DNA from: DATAYA01 sp036272815 | GTDB lineage: Bacteria; Pseudomonadota; Alphaproteobacteria; Acetobacterales; Acetobacteraceae | Reading direction: 5' to 3' | DNA: 5,315 nt | Assembly (NCBI GenBank): GCA_036272815.1 | Contig: DATAYA010000212.1 | Span: 1-5,315 of the forward strand | Shown: piece by piece, positions 1 through 5,315 of the stretch | Numbering within the stretch: position 1 is the first letter of the stretch | Layout: each line of letters opens with the position of its first letter | The notes under the pieces: model-generated | Told to the model about the DNA's origin: nothing | The model's input: the letters and a program-made list of their open reading frames with translations, nothing else | The model's database searches: none | Translations under genes and position numbers: made by a program

Positions 1-19
1 GTACGATTCCTCTGATTTT

Positions 20-35
20 GCCCAGCAGACTGGGT
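20..35. repeat. Small hairpin at the left edge
   Basis: CCCAG (21-25) pairs with CTGGG (30-34) around a CAGA loop. A G-U pair (20/35) could extend the stem. No T-run follows on either strand, so it is not a standard intrinsic terminator. It may be the end of an upstream unit lying outside the window, or chance. Confidence 0.3.
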
Positions 36-135
36 CGGGAGCAGCCGCCAATGCGCAGGGGGCCGCCCCTCCCCCCGACCCGTGATCCGCTCTGCGACTC
101 AAGCCCGCAAGGGGAGGAAGAGAAGCGCGACGTGG

Positions 136-154
136 AAAAGCCCGCCTTGCGGGC
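136..154 (-). terminator. GC hairpin with a minus-strand T-run; possible weak terminator
   Basis: GCCCGC (140-145) and GCGGGC (149-154) form a 6-bp all-GC stem with a 3-base loop. Read on the minus strand, the stem is followed directly by TTTT (the complement of AAAA at 136-139), which is the form of a short intrinsic terminator. No minus-strand gene ends just to its right in the window, so a terminator would only stop antisense transcription coming from the hslV side. It could equally be a degenerate intergenic palindrome. The structure is seen in the sequence; its function is unproven. Confidence 0.35.
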
Positions 155-303
155 CTGGGCAGCGAAGCGGACCGAGGTTGGGCGAGGGGCTTCGGCCAGG
201 ACACCCCCGCTCGGCACACCCCGGTCAGCCGCCGCCCTCGTCCGCGTCCCCCCCGGATGGCATGTCTTGCGGCGCCGGGGGCGGGGCGCCATGTGACGCG
301 ATC

Positions 304-867
304 ATGCAAATCCAGACCCAGGCCGGCGCCGACCCTATCGGCTGGCACGGCACCACCATCCTCTGCGTCCGCCACCAGGGCGGCGTCGCGATGGCCGGCG
401 ACGGCCAGGTGACGCTCGGCCAGACCGTCGTGAAGGGCAACGCCCGCAAGGTGCGCCGCATCGGCAACGGGGACGTGCTCGCGGGCTTCGCCGGTGCCAC
501 CGCCGACGCCTTCACCCTGCTGGAGCGGCTGGAGGCCAAGCTCGAACGCTTCCCCGGCCAGCTCGAACGCGCCTGCGTCGAGCTGGCGAAGGACTGGCGC
601 ACCGACCGCTACCTGCGCCGCCTGGAGGCGATGATGGCGGTCGCCGACCGCACCCATAGCTATACGCTGACCGGCACCGGTGACGTGCTGGAGCCGGAGG
701 ACGGCGTGATCGCGATCGGCTCGGGCGGCAACTACGCGCTCGCCGCCGCCCGCGCGCTGATTACCGTCGAGGGATTGTCGGCCGAGGAGATCGCACGCCG
801 CGCCATGCGCATCGCCGCCGACATCTGCGTCTATACCAACGAGCGCGTGATCGTGGAGACCCTGTAA
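304..867 (+). CDS. hslV: ATP-dependent protease peptidase subunit HslV (ClpQ)
   Basis: This is the threonine peptidase of the HslVU (ClpQY) protease, a two-ring cytoplasmic particle that degrades proteins unfolded by HslU. The product is 187 residues. A leader ending in WHG (residues 14-16) precedes the Thr-Thr pair at 17-18; Thr17 matches Thr1 of the mature E. coli enzyme and should become the catalytic N-terminus after processing. Lys44 and Lys49 correspond to the family's Lys28 and Lys33, and GSGG (139-142) holds the conserved Ser124 equivalent. AGDGQ, GFAGATADAFTL and ELAKDWRTDR are hallmark family segments. I chose ATG 304 because family similarity begins just after it; upstream in-frame starts (for example 262) add only low-complexity sequence. 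No good Shine-Dalgarno precedes 304, only a G-rich run near 277-286. The stop is one base before hslU, so the two form an operon. The leader is longer than in E. coli, as is usual in alphaproteobacteria. Confidence 0.97.
   Translation: MQIQTQAGADPIGWHGTTILCVRHQGGVAMAGDGQVTLGQTVVKGNARKVRRIGNGDVLAGFAGATADAFTLLERLEAKLERFPGQLERACVELAKDWRTDRYLRRLEAMMAVADRTHSYTLTGTGDVLEPEDGVIAIGSGGNYALAAARALITVEGLSAEEIARRAMRIAADICVYTNERVIVETL
855..858 (+). promoter_or_regulatory. Ribosome binding site of hslU
   Basis: GGAG lies 10 bases before the hslU ATG, inside the last codons of hslV. Together with the one-base gap between the genes, it supports coupled translation of hslV and hslU. Confidence 0.55.
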
Positions 868-868
868 G

Positions 869-2185
869 ATGGACGTCCCCACCTACTCCCCGCGCGAGAT
901 CGTCTCCGAACTCGACCGGTTCATCGTCGGCCAGAACGACGCCAAGCGCGCAGTCGCGATTGCGCTGCGCAACCGCTGGCGCCGCCAGCAGCTCCCCGAG
1001 GGGCTGCGCGAGGAGGTCGTGCCCAAGAACATCCTGATGATCGGCCCGACCGGCTGCGGCAAGACCGAGATCGCCCGCCGCCTGGCACGGCTGGCGCAGG
1101 CGCCGTTCCTCAAGGTCGAGGCGACCAAGTTCACCGAGGTCGGCTATGTCGGCCGCGACGTCGAAAGCATCGTCCGGGACCTCGTCGAGGCCAGCATCAC
1201 CATGCTGCGCGAGATCGCGCGGAAGGACGTGCAGGCCAAGGCCGAGCTTGCCGCCGAGGAGCGTCTCATCACGGCCCTCGTGGGCGAGAAGGCGGCGGCC
1301 GACACCCGCAGCAAGTTCCGCCGGATGCTGCGCGGCGGCGAGCTGGACGGCAACGAGATCGAGATCTCGCTCGCCGCCGACCCGTCCTCGGCGATCGGCC
1401 AGTTCGACATCCCCGGCATGCCGCCCGGCCAGATGATCAATCTGGGCGAGATGATGAAGGGGATGATGGGCCGCCAGCAGCAGCAGAAGCGGATGACCGT
1501 CGCCGCCGCGCGCGTGGCCTTGCAGCGCGAGGAGGCCGACCGCCTGCTCGACACCGACAACCTGACCAAGGACGCGGTCGCGCACGCGCAGGACCACGGC
1601 ATCGTCTTCCTCGACGAGATCGACAAGATCTGCGCCCGCAGCGAAGGCGGCTTCCGCGGCGCGGACGTCTCCCGCGAGGGCGTGCAGCGCGACCTGCTGC
1701 CGCTGATCGAGGGCACCACCGTCAGCACGAAGTACGGCCCGGTGAAGACCGACCATGTGCTGTTCATCGCCTCGGGCGCGTTCCACCTCGCCAAGCCGTC
1801 CGACCTGCTGCCCGAATTGCAGGGCCGCCTGCCGATCCGCGTCGAGCTGTCCGGACTCTCCCGCGGCGACCTCCGCCGCATTCTCACCGAGCCGGAGCAT
1901 TCGCTGCTGAAGCAGTATTCCGCGCTCCTCCGCACCGAGGGGGTGACGCTGGAGTTCACGCCCGATGCGATCGACGCGCTGGCCGACCTCGCCGCCGACA
2001 TCAATGACCGGATCGAGAACATCGGCGCCCGCCGCCTTGCGACGGTGCTGGAGCGGCTGCTGGAGGAGATCAGCTTCACCGCGACCGACCGCGACGGCGA
2101 GACGGTGGTGGTCGATGCGGCGGTGGTGAACGAGCGGGTGGCGCCGCTGGCGCAGAAGGGCGACCTGAGCCGGTTCATCCTGTAG
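869..2185 (+). CDS. hslU: ATP-dependent protease ATPase subunit HslU (ClpY)
   Basis: This is the AAA+ unfoldase ring that recognises, unfolds and threads substrates into the HslV chamber. The 438 residues match the usual family length (about 430-445), so the gene is complete. The N-terminal segment (SPREIVSELDRFIVGQ) is typical. The Walker A motif is GPTGCGKT at 59-66, with Cys where E. coli has Val. The pore loop GYVG is at 92-95. The intermediate (I) domain spans roughly 110-240 and includes a Met/Gln-rich patch near 196-209. Walker B is IVFLDE at 245-250, sensor 1 lies around 299-306, the arginine-finger region is QGRLPIR (318-324), and the sensor 2 helix carries GARR (386-389). The C-terminus DLSRFIL, which inserts into HslV to activate it, is intact. 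The ATG follows the hslV stop by one base. In enterobacteria this operon is induced by heat shock through sigma-32; no regulation is proven here. Confidence 0.98.
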   Translation: MDVPTYSPREIVSELDRFIVGQNDAKRAVAIALRNRWRRQQLPEGLREEVVPKNILMIGPTGCGKTEIARRLARLAQAPFLKVEATKFTEVGYVGRDVESIVRDLVEASITMLREIARKDVQAKAELAAEERLITALVGEKAAADTRSKFRRMLRGGELDGNEIEISLAADPSSAIGQFDIPGMPPGQMINLGEMMKGMMGRQQQQKRMTVAAARVALQREEADRLLDTDNLTKDAVAHAQDHGIVFLDEIDKICARSEGGFRGADVSREGVQRDLLPLIEGTTVSTKYGPVKTDHVLFIASGAFHLAKPSDLLPELQGRLPIRVELSGLSRGDLRRILTEPEHSLLKQYSALLRTEGVTLEFTPDAIDALADLAADINDRIENIGARRLATVLERLLEEISFTATDRDGETVVVDAAVVNERVAPLAQKGDLSRFIL

Positions 2186-2232
2186 CGGGCGGTTCAGAAC
2201 GCGGGGACACCTTCCACCTCCTGCACGGGCCG
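2186..2232. other. Convergent intergenic gap between hslU and the hydrolase gene
   Basis: These 47 bases separate two genes read towards each other. The only symmetry I see is a short GTTC-A-GAAC palindrome whose loop is too small to fold. No GC stem followed by a T-run is present for either direction. Termination is therefore either Rho-dependent or takes place inside the opposing gene. Confidence 0.6.
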
Positions 2233-3105
2233 TTACGCCGGCGCTTCCGGCCGCCATGCATCCGGCACCAGCCGATACCCCGCGCCGTCGCGCGCCACAT
2301 GCGCGAACGTCGGGAACTCCAGATGCATGCCGGCGACGTGCAGCCGTTCGCTCGCCGCCATGTCGAAGACGCGCGCGCGGGTCTGCCACGCCAGCGCGGG
2401 GTCGACGTCGAAGGCGAGGCTGGCCTCCGGATGCGCGAGCTGGATGCCGGGGACATGCACCACGTCGCCCCAGATCAGCAGGGCGTCGTCGCCCGACGTG
2501 ATGCGACAGCCGCTGTGGCCGGGTGTGTGGCCGGGCAGCGGCACCAGCTCGATGCCGCGCGCGACCTCACCCGGCGGCAGCAGGCGCAGCCGCTCGCCAT
2601 AGGCGGCCGTCATTGCGCGCGCCAGCGCCGCCATCGCGTTGGAGGCGTCGCCCGCCGCCGGGTTGCGCCAGTACGCCGCCTCGGCCTCGCCGATCACCAG
2701 CTCCGAATTCGGATAGGCCGGCCGGCCGGCGGCATCGAGCACCCCGCCGGCGTGATCGGAATGGATGTGCGTCAGCGCCACGCGCGCGATCGAGTCCGGT
2801 TCGACGCCGATCGCCCGCAGCAGCGCCGGGACGTGTCCGGCCGTCGGGCCGAACAGCGTCCCCGCGCCGGTGTCGATCAGCGTCCGTTCGTCGTCCAGCT
2901 CGACGAGGAAGGCGCTGATCGCGATCTGGACCGGCACGGCGCGGAAATGCCGGTCGAGCGCCGCCTTCGCCGCTTCCTGCGGGATGTTGACGATGATGTC
3001 GAGCGGCGCCTCGATCATTCCGTCGAGCAGCACCGTCACGGTCGCATCGCCGACCTTCGTGCTGTAGGTGCCGAGCGAGCGCCGCCCGATTTCGGTCTCG
3101 TTCAT
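2233..3105 (-). CDS. MBL-fold metallo-hydrolase (lactonase/esterase-like)
   Basis: The product is a 290-residue metallo-beta-lactamase-superfamily hydrolase, predicted to be cytoplasmic since no signal peptide is visible. The zinc ligands of the fold are all present: H-x-H-x-D-H at 113-118 (THIHSDHAGG context), His193 in PGHTPGH, Asp214 in WGDVVH (the bridging aspartate) and His261 in GMHLEFP. The arrangement resembles the branch containing N-acyl-homoserine-lactone lactonases and methyl-parathion-hydrolase-like enzymes, which hydrolyse lactones or esters; the actual substrate cannot be read from sequence. The start ATG at 3105 overlaps the upstream stop by four bases (ATGA) and has GGAG 8 bases ahead; the frame stays open upstream, but that part lies in the binding-protein gene. 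It is the last gene of the minus-strand operon, so it may process a product of the P450 encoded at its head. Family assignment is firm; the substrate is unknown. Confidence 0.9.
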   Translation of the reverse strand: MNETEIGRRSLGTYSTKVGDATVTVLLDGMIEAPLDIIVNIPQEAAKAALDRHFRAVPVQIAISAFLVELDDERTLIDTGAGTLFGPTAGHVPALLRAIGVEPDSIARVALTHIHSDHAGGVLDAAGRPAYPNSELVIGEAEAAYWRNPAAGDASNAMAALARAMTAAYGERLRLLPPGEVARGIELVPLPGHTPGHSGCRITSGDDALLIWGDVVHVPGIQLAHPEASLAFDVDPALAWQTRARVFDMAASERLHVAGMHLEFPTFAHVARDGAGYRLVPDAWRPEAPA

Positions 3106-4304
3106 GCCTTGCACTCCGAATTCGCGGGGAGGAACGCCTGCGCCGCCGGGATGGTGCCGACCGCGGTGTAGTAATCCCACGGCGCACGGCTCGCGGCCGG
3201 CGTCTTCACGCGGTAGAGTGTCACGTCATACAGCAGCCTCCCGTCCGCGCGAAGCGTCGCCGGGGGGCCGAAATAGGCGACCGGCATCGCGCGCATCGCG
3301 CGGCCGACGGTGACCGCATCCGTTGTGCCGGCCTTTGCCGCCGCCTTCAGGAAATGCAGCGTCGCGGCATAGATGGAAGCCTGGTTCTTGGTCGGCATCG
3401 CGTGCCGCTCCGCGGCGAAGCGCCGGGCGAAGGTGCGCGCGGCTTCGGACTGATCCCAGTAGAAGCCGGCCGGAAAGCTCAGTCCTTGCGCCGCCGGAAG
3501 TCCGAGCGCGTGGATATCGGTGATATAGACAAGAAAGGCGCCAAGCTGCGTGCGGCCGCTGCGCAGCCCGAACTCGGCCCCCTGCTTGATGAGGTTGACC
3601 TGGTCGTTGCCGACCGCGATCAGCCCGATCACGTCCGCGCCCGAGCTTTTCGCACGCACGATCTGGGCGCCGAAATCGGCGTTGCCGATCGGGAAGGTCG
3701 CGGTGCCGATCACCCTGCCGCCATTCGCCGTCAGCACCTTGGTCGCGGCGGCCTGCAAGCCGGTGCCGAAGCTGAAATCGACGGTGATGAAGAACCATCT
3801 CTTCCCGCCGGCGCCGGTCAGCAGCTTGCCCGTGCCCTCGGCAAGCGCATGCGTGTCATCCGCCCAGTGGCTGCTGACGGGCGAGCAGAGCTTCTCGGTG
3901 AACGCCGTGATCGCGGCGGCGGTGATCATCACCGTTTTGTTTTTCTCTTTCGCGATCTGCTGCACGGCAGCGGCAACCGGCGTGACTGGAAGATCAGTGA
4001 TCGCATCGACGCCGCTGTCGTACCATTGCCGCGCGATGCCGGCGGCGATGTCGGGCTTGTTCTGCGTATCGGCATGGATGATGTCCACGCGCCGACCGAG
4101 CACCGTCCCGCCGGCGTCCTGCGCCGCCATCCGCGCCGCCACGATCGAGCCGGCGCCGCCGCTGTCGGCATAAGGCCCGTTCTCGTCGGTCAGCACGCCG
4201 ATGCGGATTGCTTCTCCCGCCGCGCGCGCCGGCCGGAGCAGCCCGCTGGCCGCCAGCCCTGCCCCGAGCACTGCCCGTCGCCCGATGTCTGCTCCGGCCA
4301 TCAT
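3102..4304 (-). CDS. ABC transporter substrate-binding protein, branched-chain amino acid (LivK-like) type
   Basis: The product is a 400-residue periplasmic binding protein of the Leu/Ile/Val-binding (Peripla_BP_6) type. The N-terminus has a twin-arginine-like signal: G-R-R-A-V-L at 8-13, then a hydrophobic stretch (about 12-23) and a likely cleavage site after ARA or ARAA near 28-29, so export by Tat is plausible. The mature protein opens with IRIGVLTDENGPYADSGG, the standard first strand and ligand loop of the family. Further family-like segments are ITDLPVTPV (about 102-110), HWADDTHALA (about 146-155) and FYWDQ (about 281-285). The start is ATG 4304, which forms an ATGA overlap with the P450 stop, or the adjacent ATG 4301. 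The frame stays open to 4469, but that extension lies in the P450 gene and lacks signal-peptide character. No permease or ATPase gene is in the window. The family also binds aromatic and other small carboxylates, so the ligand need not be an amino acid. Confidence 0.88.
   Translation of the reverse strand: MMAGADIGRRAVLGAGLAASGLLRPARAAGEAIRIGVLTDENGPYADSGGAGSIVAARMAAQDAGGTVLGRRVDIIHADTQNKPDIAAGIARQWYDSGVDAITDLPVTPVAAAVQQIAKEKNKTVMITAAAITAFTEKLCSPVSSHWADDTHALAEGTGKLLTGAGGKRWFFITVDFSFGTGLQAAATKVLTANGGRVIGTATFPIGNADFGAQIVRAKSSGADVIGLIAVGNDQVNLIKQGAEFGLRSGRTQLGAFLVYITDIHALGLPAAQGLSFPAGFYWDQSEAARTFARRFAAERHAMPTKNQASIYAATLHFLKAAAKAGTTDAVTVGRAMRAMPVAYFGPPATLRADGRLLYDVTLYRVKTPAASRAPWDYYTAVGTIPAAQAFLPANSECKA
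3114..3117 (-). promoter_or_regulatory. Ribosome binding site of the MBL hydrolase gene
   Basis: GGAG on the minus strand, 8 bases before ATG 3105 and inside the 3' end of the binding-protein gene. This near-ideal spacing decides the start in favour of 3105 over the longer upstream reading. Confidence 0.6.
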
Positions 4305-5315
4305 GCCGCTCCGTGTGCGTTCAGCCTGCATGGTATCGCCGCGAATCCGCGGAACCGCACGCGGCCCCCGCGCACCGGCGCCCCGTCCAACGCATAATCG
4401 GGAAACCGCGCCAGGAAACGACCGATCGCGACCGCGCCCTCCATGCGTGCGAGGCTCATGCCGATGCACTGGTGGACGCCGGCGGCGAAGGCAAGGTGGC
4501 GGTTGGGCGTCCGGCCGATGTCGAAGCGGTCGGGATCGGGGAACTGCGCCGGGTCGCGGTTGGCAGCACCGATGCAGAGCGTGACCTGAGTGCCCGCAGG
4601 CACCGCCGTGCCGCCGAGATCGACCGCGCGCGTCGTCGCGCGGTTGCCGAGCTGGTTGGAGCTTTCGAAGCGCAGGATTTCCTCGACCGCGGTGCGGATC
4701 AGCGCCGGCTGCGCGATCAGCCGCCGCCGCTCGTCGGGGAATCTGCAGAGCGCCACAAGCCCGTTGCCGATCAGATTGGTCGTGGTCTCGTGCCCGGCAT
4801 TGAGCAGGAAGATGCAGTTGTGCAGCAGCTCGGCGGTCGACAGCGCCGCGCCATCTGGGGTGCCCCGGATCAGCCGCGTCAGCACGTCGCGCTCGGTATC
4901 ACCGGGGGAAGCGCGGCGGCGGGCGACGAGCGTTTCGAGATAGGCGAGGAAATCCCGCACCGCCGCTTCGCCGCGGTCGAAGGCGGCGGGAGAAAGGACA
5001 GGCTCCAGCGCGCCGAGGATCGCGAGCGACCAGTCACGTAGCGGCTTTCGTTCGTCATGGGGAACATCGAGCAGATTGCCGATCACCTCGATCGGGATCG
5101 CGGCGGCAAAATTGCCGATCAGGTCGAAGCTGCCTTTGGCTTTGATCCGGTCGAGCAGGCTGTCCACAAGCCGGACCAGATCGGCTTCCATCTCGGCAAT
5201 CGCGCGCGGCGACAGCGCGCCCATGATCAGCCGCCGCACGCGGGTGTGGATCGGCGGATCGTTGAAGACGAGGCTCGTGGTGTGATGCTCGTAGAGCAGG
5301 GAGTTGCCGTATTTC
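4301..5315 (-). CDS. Cytochrome P450, bacterial soluble type (5' end outside the window)
   Basis: This is a heme-thiolate monooxygenase, 337 residues visible and the N-terminus cut by the window edge. Bacterial P450s are usually about 400-420 residues, so roughly 70-80 are missing. The frame stays open to the last base; the GTG at 5239 is an internal valine codon and not the start. Visible landmarks are NDPPIHTR (18-25, helix C region), the I-helix oxygen-activation motif AGHETT (173-178, acid-alcohol pair Glu176/Thr177), the K-helix ExxR (Glu212, Arg215), PDPDRFD (about 259-265) and the heme loop F-x-x-G-x-H-x-C-x-G (276-285) with Cys283 as axial ligand. No membrane anchor is visible in this part. 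All catalytic features are intact. Such enzymes normally take electrons from a ferredoxin and its reductase, neither of which is in the window. It is the first visible gene of the operon, and its stop overlaps the next start. The CYP family and substrate are not assignable by eye. Confidence 0.95.
   Translation of the reverse strand, partial: KYGNSLLYEHHTTSLVFNDPPIHTRVRRLIMGALSPRAIAEMEADLVRLVDSLLDRIKAKGSFDLIGNFAAAIPIEVIGNLLDVPHDERKPLRDWSLAILGALEPVLSPAAFDRGEAAVRDFLAYLETLVARRRASPGDTERDVLTRLIRGTPDGAALSTAELLHNCIFLLNAGHETTTNLIGNGLVALCRFPDERRRLIAQPALIRTAVEEILRFESSNQLGNRATTRAVDLGGTAVPAGTQVTLCIGAANRDPAQFPDPDRFDIGRTPNRHLAFAAGVHQCIGMSLARMEGAVAIGRFLARFPDYALDGAPVRGGRVRFRGFAAIPCRLNAHGAA
4309..4312 (-). 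promoter_or_regulatory. Ribosome binding site of the substrate-binding protein gene
   Basis: GGAG on the minus strand lies 4 bases before ATG 4304 and 7 bases before ATG 4301. The spacing slightly favours 4301 (giving 399 residues), while 4304 gives the classic ATGA overlap. Both starts yield the same Tat-like signal peptide. No such site precedes the further upstream ATG at 4331. Confidence 0.5.

Larger units (their letters stand above)
1..303. other. Non-coding leader region upstream of hslV
   Basis: I can support no gene in this stretch. The open frames crossing it give low-complexity Arg/Pro/Gly-rich peptides typical of chance ORFs in GC-rich DNA. The in-frame extension of hslV upstream of base 304 has the same character and does not resemble the HslV family. 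The stretch contains two short hairpins (listed separately) and an 8-base direct repeat AAGCCCGC at 101-108 and 138-145. It also has a C-rich tract near 66-76 that is partly complementary to GGGGAGG at 111-117. The hslVU promoter must lie here or further left. I see no convincing sigma-70 promoter. Confidence 0.6.

Noticed and set aside
18..296. Possible small gene of 92 codons before hslV
   Set aside because: The product is Pro/Arg-rich and low complexity, with no ribosome binding site and no family resemblance; it spans the hairpins of the spacer.
82..303. N-terminal extension of HslV from an upstream ATG
   Set aside because: The extra 74 residues are low complexity and unlike any HslV; family similarity begins only after ATG 304.
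761..2389. Long minus-strand open frame (542 codons) opposite hslU
   Set aside because: It lies antisense to an unmistakable full-length hslU, and its product is low-complexity Arg/Ala/Gly/Leu-rich with no recognisable domain. This is the usual mirror frame of a GC-rich gene.
2299..3171. Plus-strand open frame (290 codons) opposite the MBL hydrolase
   Set aside because: The opposite strand carries all the zinc-ligand motifs of a real enzyme; this frame shows none and has antisense-type composition.
3354..4397. Long plus-strand open frame (347 codons) opposite the binding-protein gene
   Set aside because: It is antisense to a gene with clear family motifs, and its translation is Arg/Gly/Ala/Asp-rich with no domain pattern.
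4208..5041. Plus-strand open frame (277 codons) opposite the P450
   Set aside because: It is antisense to the P450 heme and I-helix region, and its composition is biased with no motif.
5237..5239. GTG at 5239 as the start of the P450
   Set aside because: The frame remains open to the window edge and encodes conserved P450 sequence (NDPPIHTR) upstream, so this GTG is an internal valine.
1..5315. CRISPR array, tRNA, rRNA, insertion sequence or phage genes
   Set aside because: I found no regularly spaced repeats, no tRNA-like or rRNA-like segment, and no transposase, integrase or terminal inverted repeat.

Overview
The window is GC-rich DNA from a proteobacterium. It is most likely an alphaproteobacterium of the Sphingomonadaceae type. 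That placement rests on three things: an HslV whose catalytic threonine sits behind a short WHG-containing leader, an hslV-hslU pair one base apart, and downstream proteins that resemble families I associate with sphingomonads. The placement comes from protein character alone; no marker RNA gene is present.

Layout. Bases 1-303 hold no gene I can support, only two small hairpins and GC-rich spacer. Bases 304-2185 on the plus strand encode the complete two-gene heat-shock protease operon: hslV (peptidase) and hslU (AAA+ unfoldase). A 47-base convergent gap (2186-2232) follows. From there to the right edge, everything is read leftwards on the minus strand as one tightly packed operon. Its order of transcription is a cytochrome P450 (5' end cut off by the window edge), a branched-chain-amino-acid-type ABC substrate-binding protein with a Tat-like signal peptide, and a metallo-beta-lactamase-fold hydrolase. 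Each downstream gene starts inside the stop codon of the gene before it (4-base ATGA overlaps), so the three are probably co-transcribed and translationally coupled.

How the genes work together. HslV and HslU form the ATP-dependent cytoplasmic HslVU (ClpQY) protease, which is housekeeping and stress related. The minus-strand operon looks like an accessory catabolic module: a periplasmic binding protein for a small molecule, a monooxygenase to oxidise it and a zinc hydrolase to open or cleave an ester or lactone product. The component families are clear. The pathway and substrate are inference, and no permease, ATPase, ferredoxin or ferredoxin reductase is visible here. This P450/binding-protein/hydrolase cassette is the part most worth following up.
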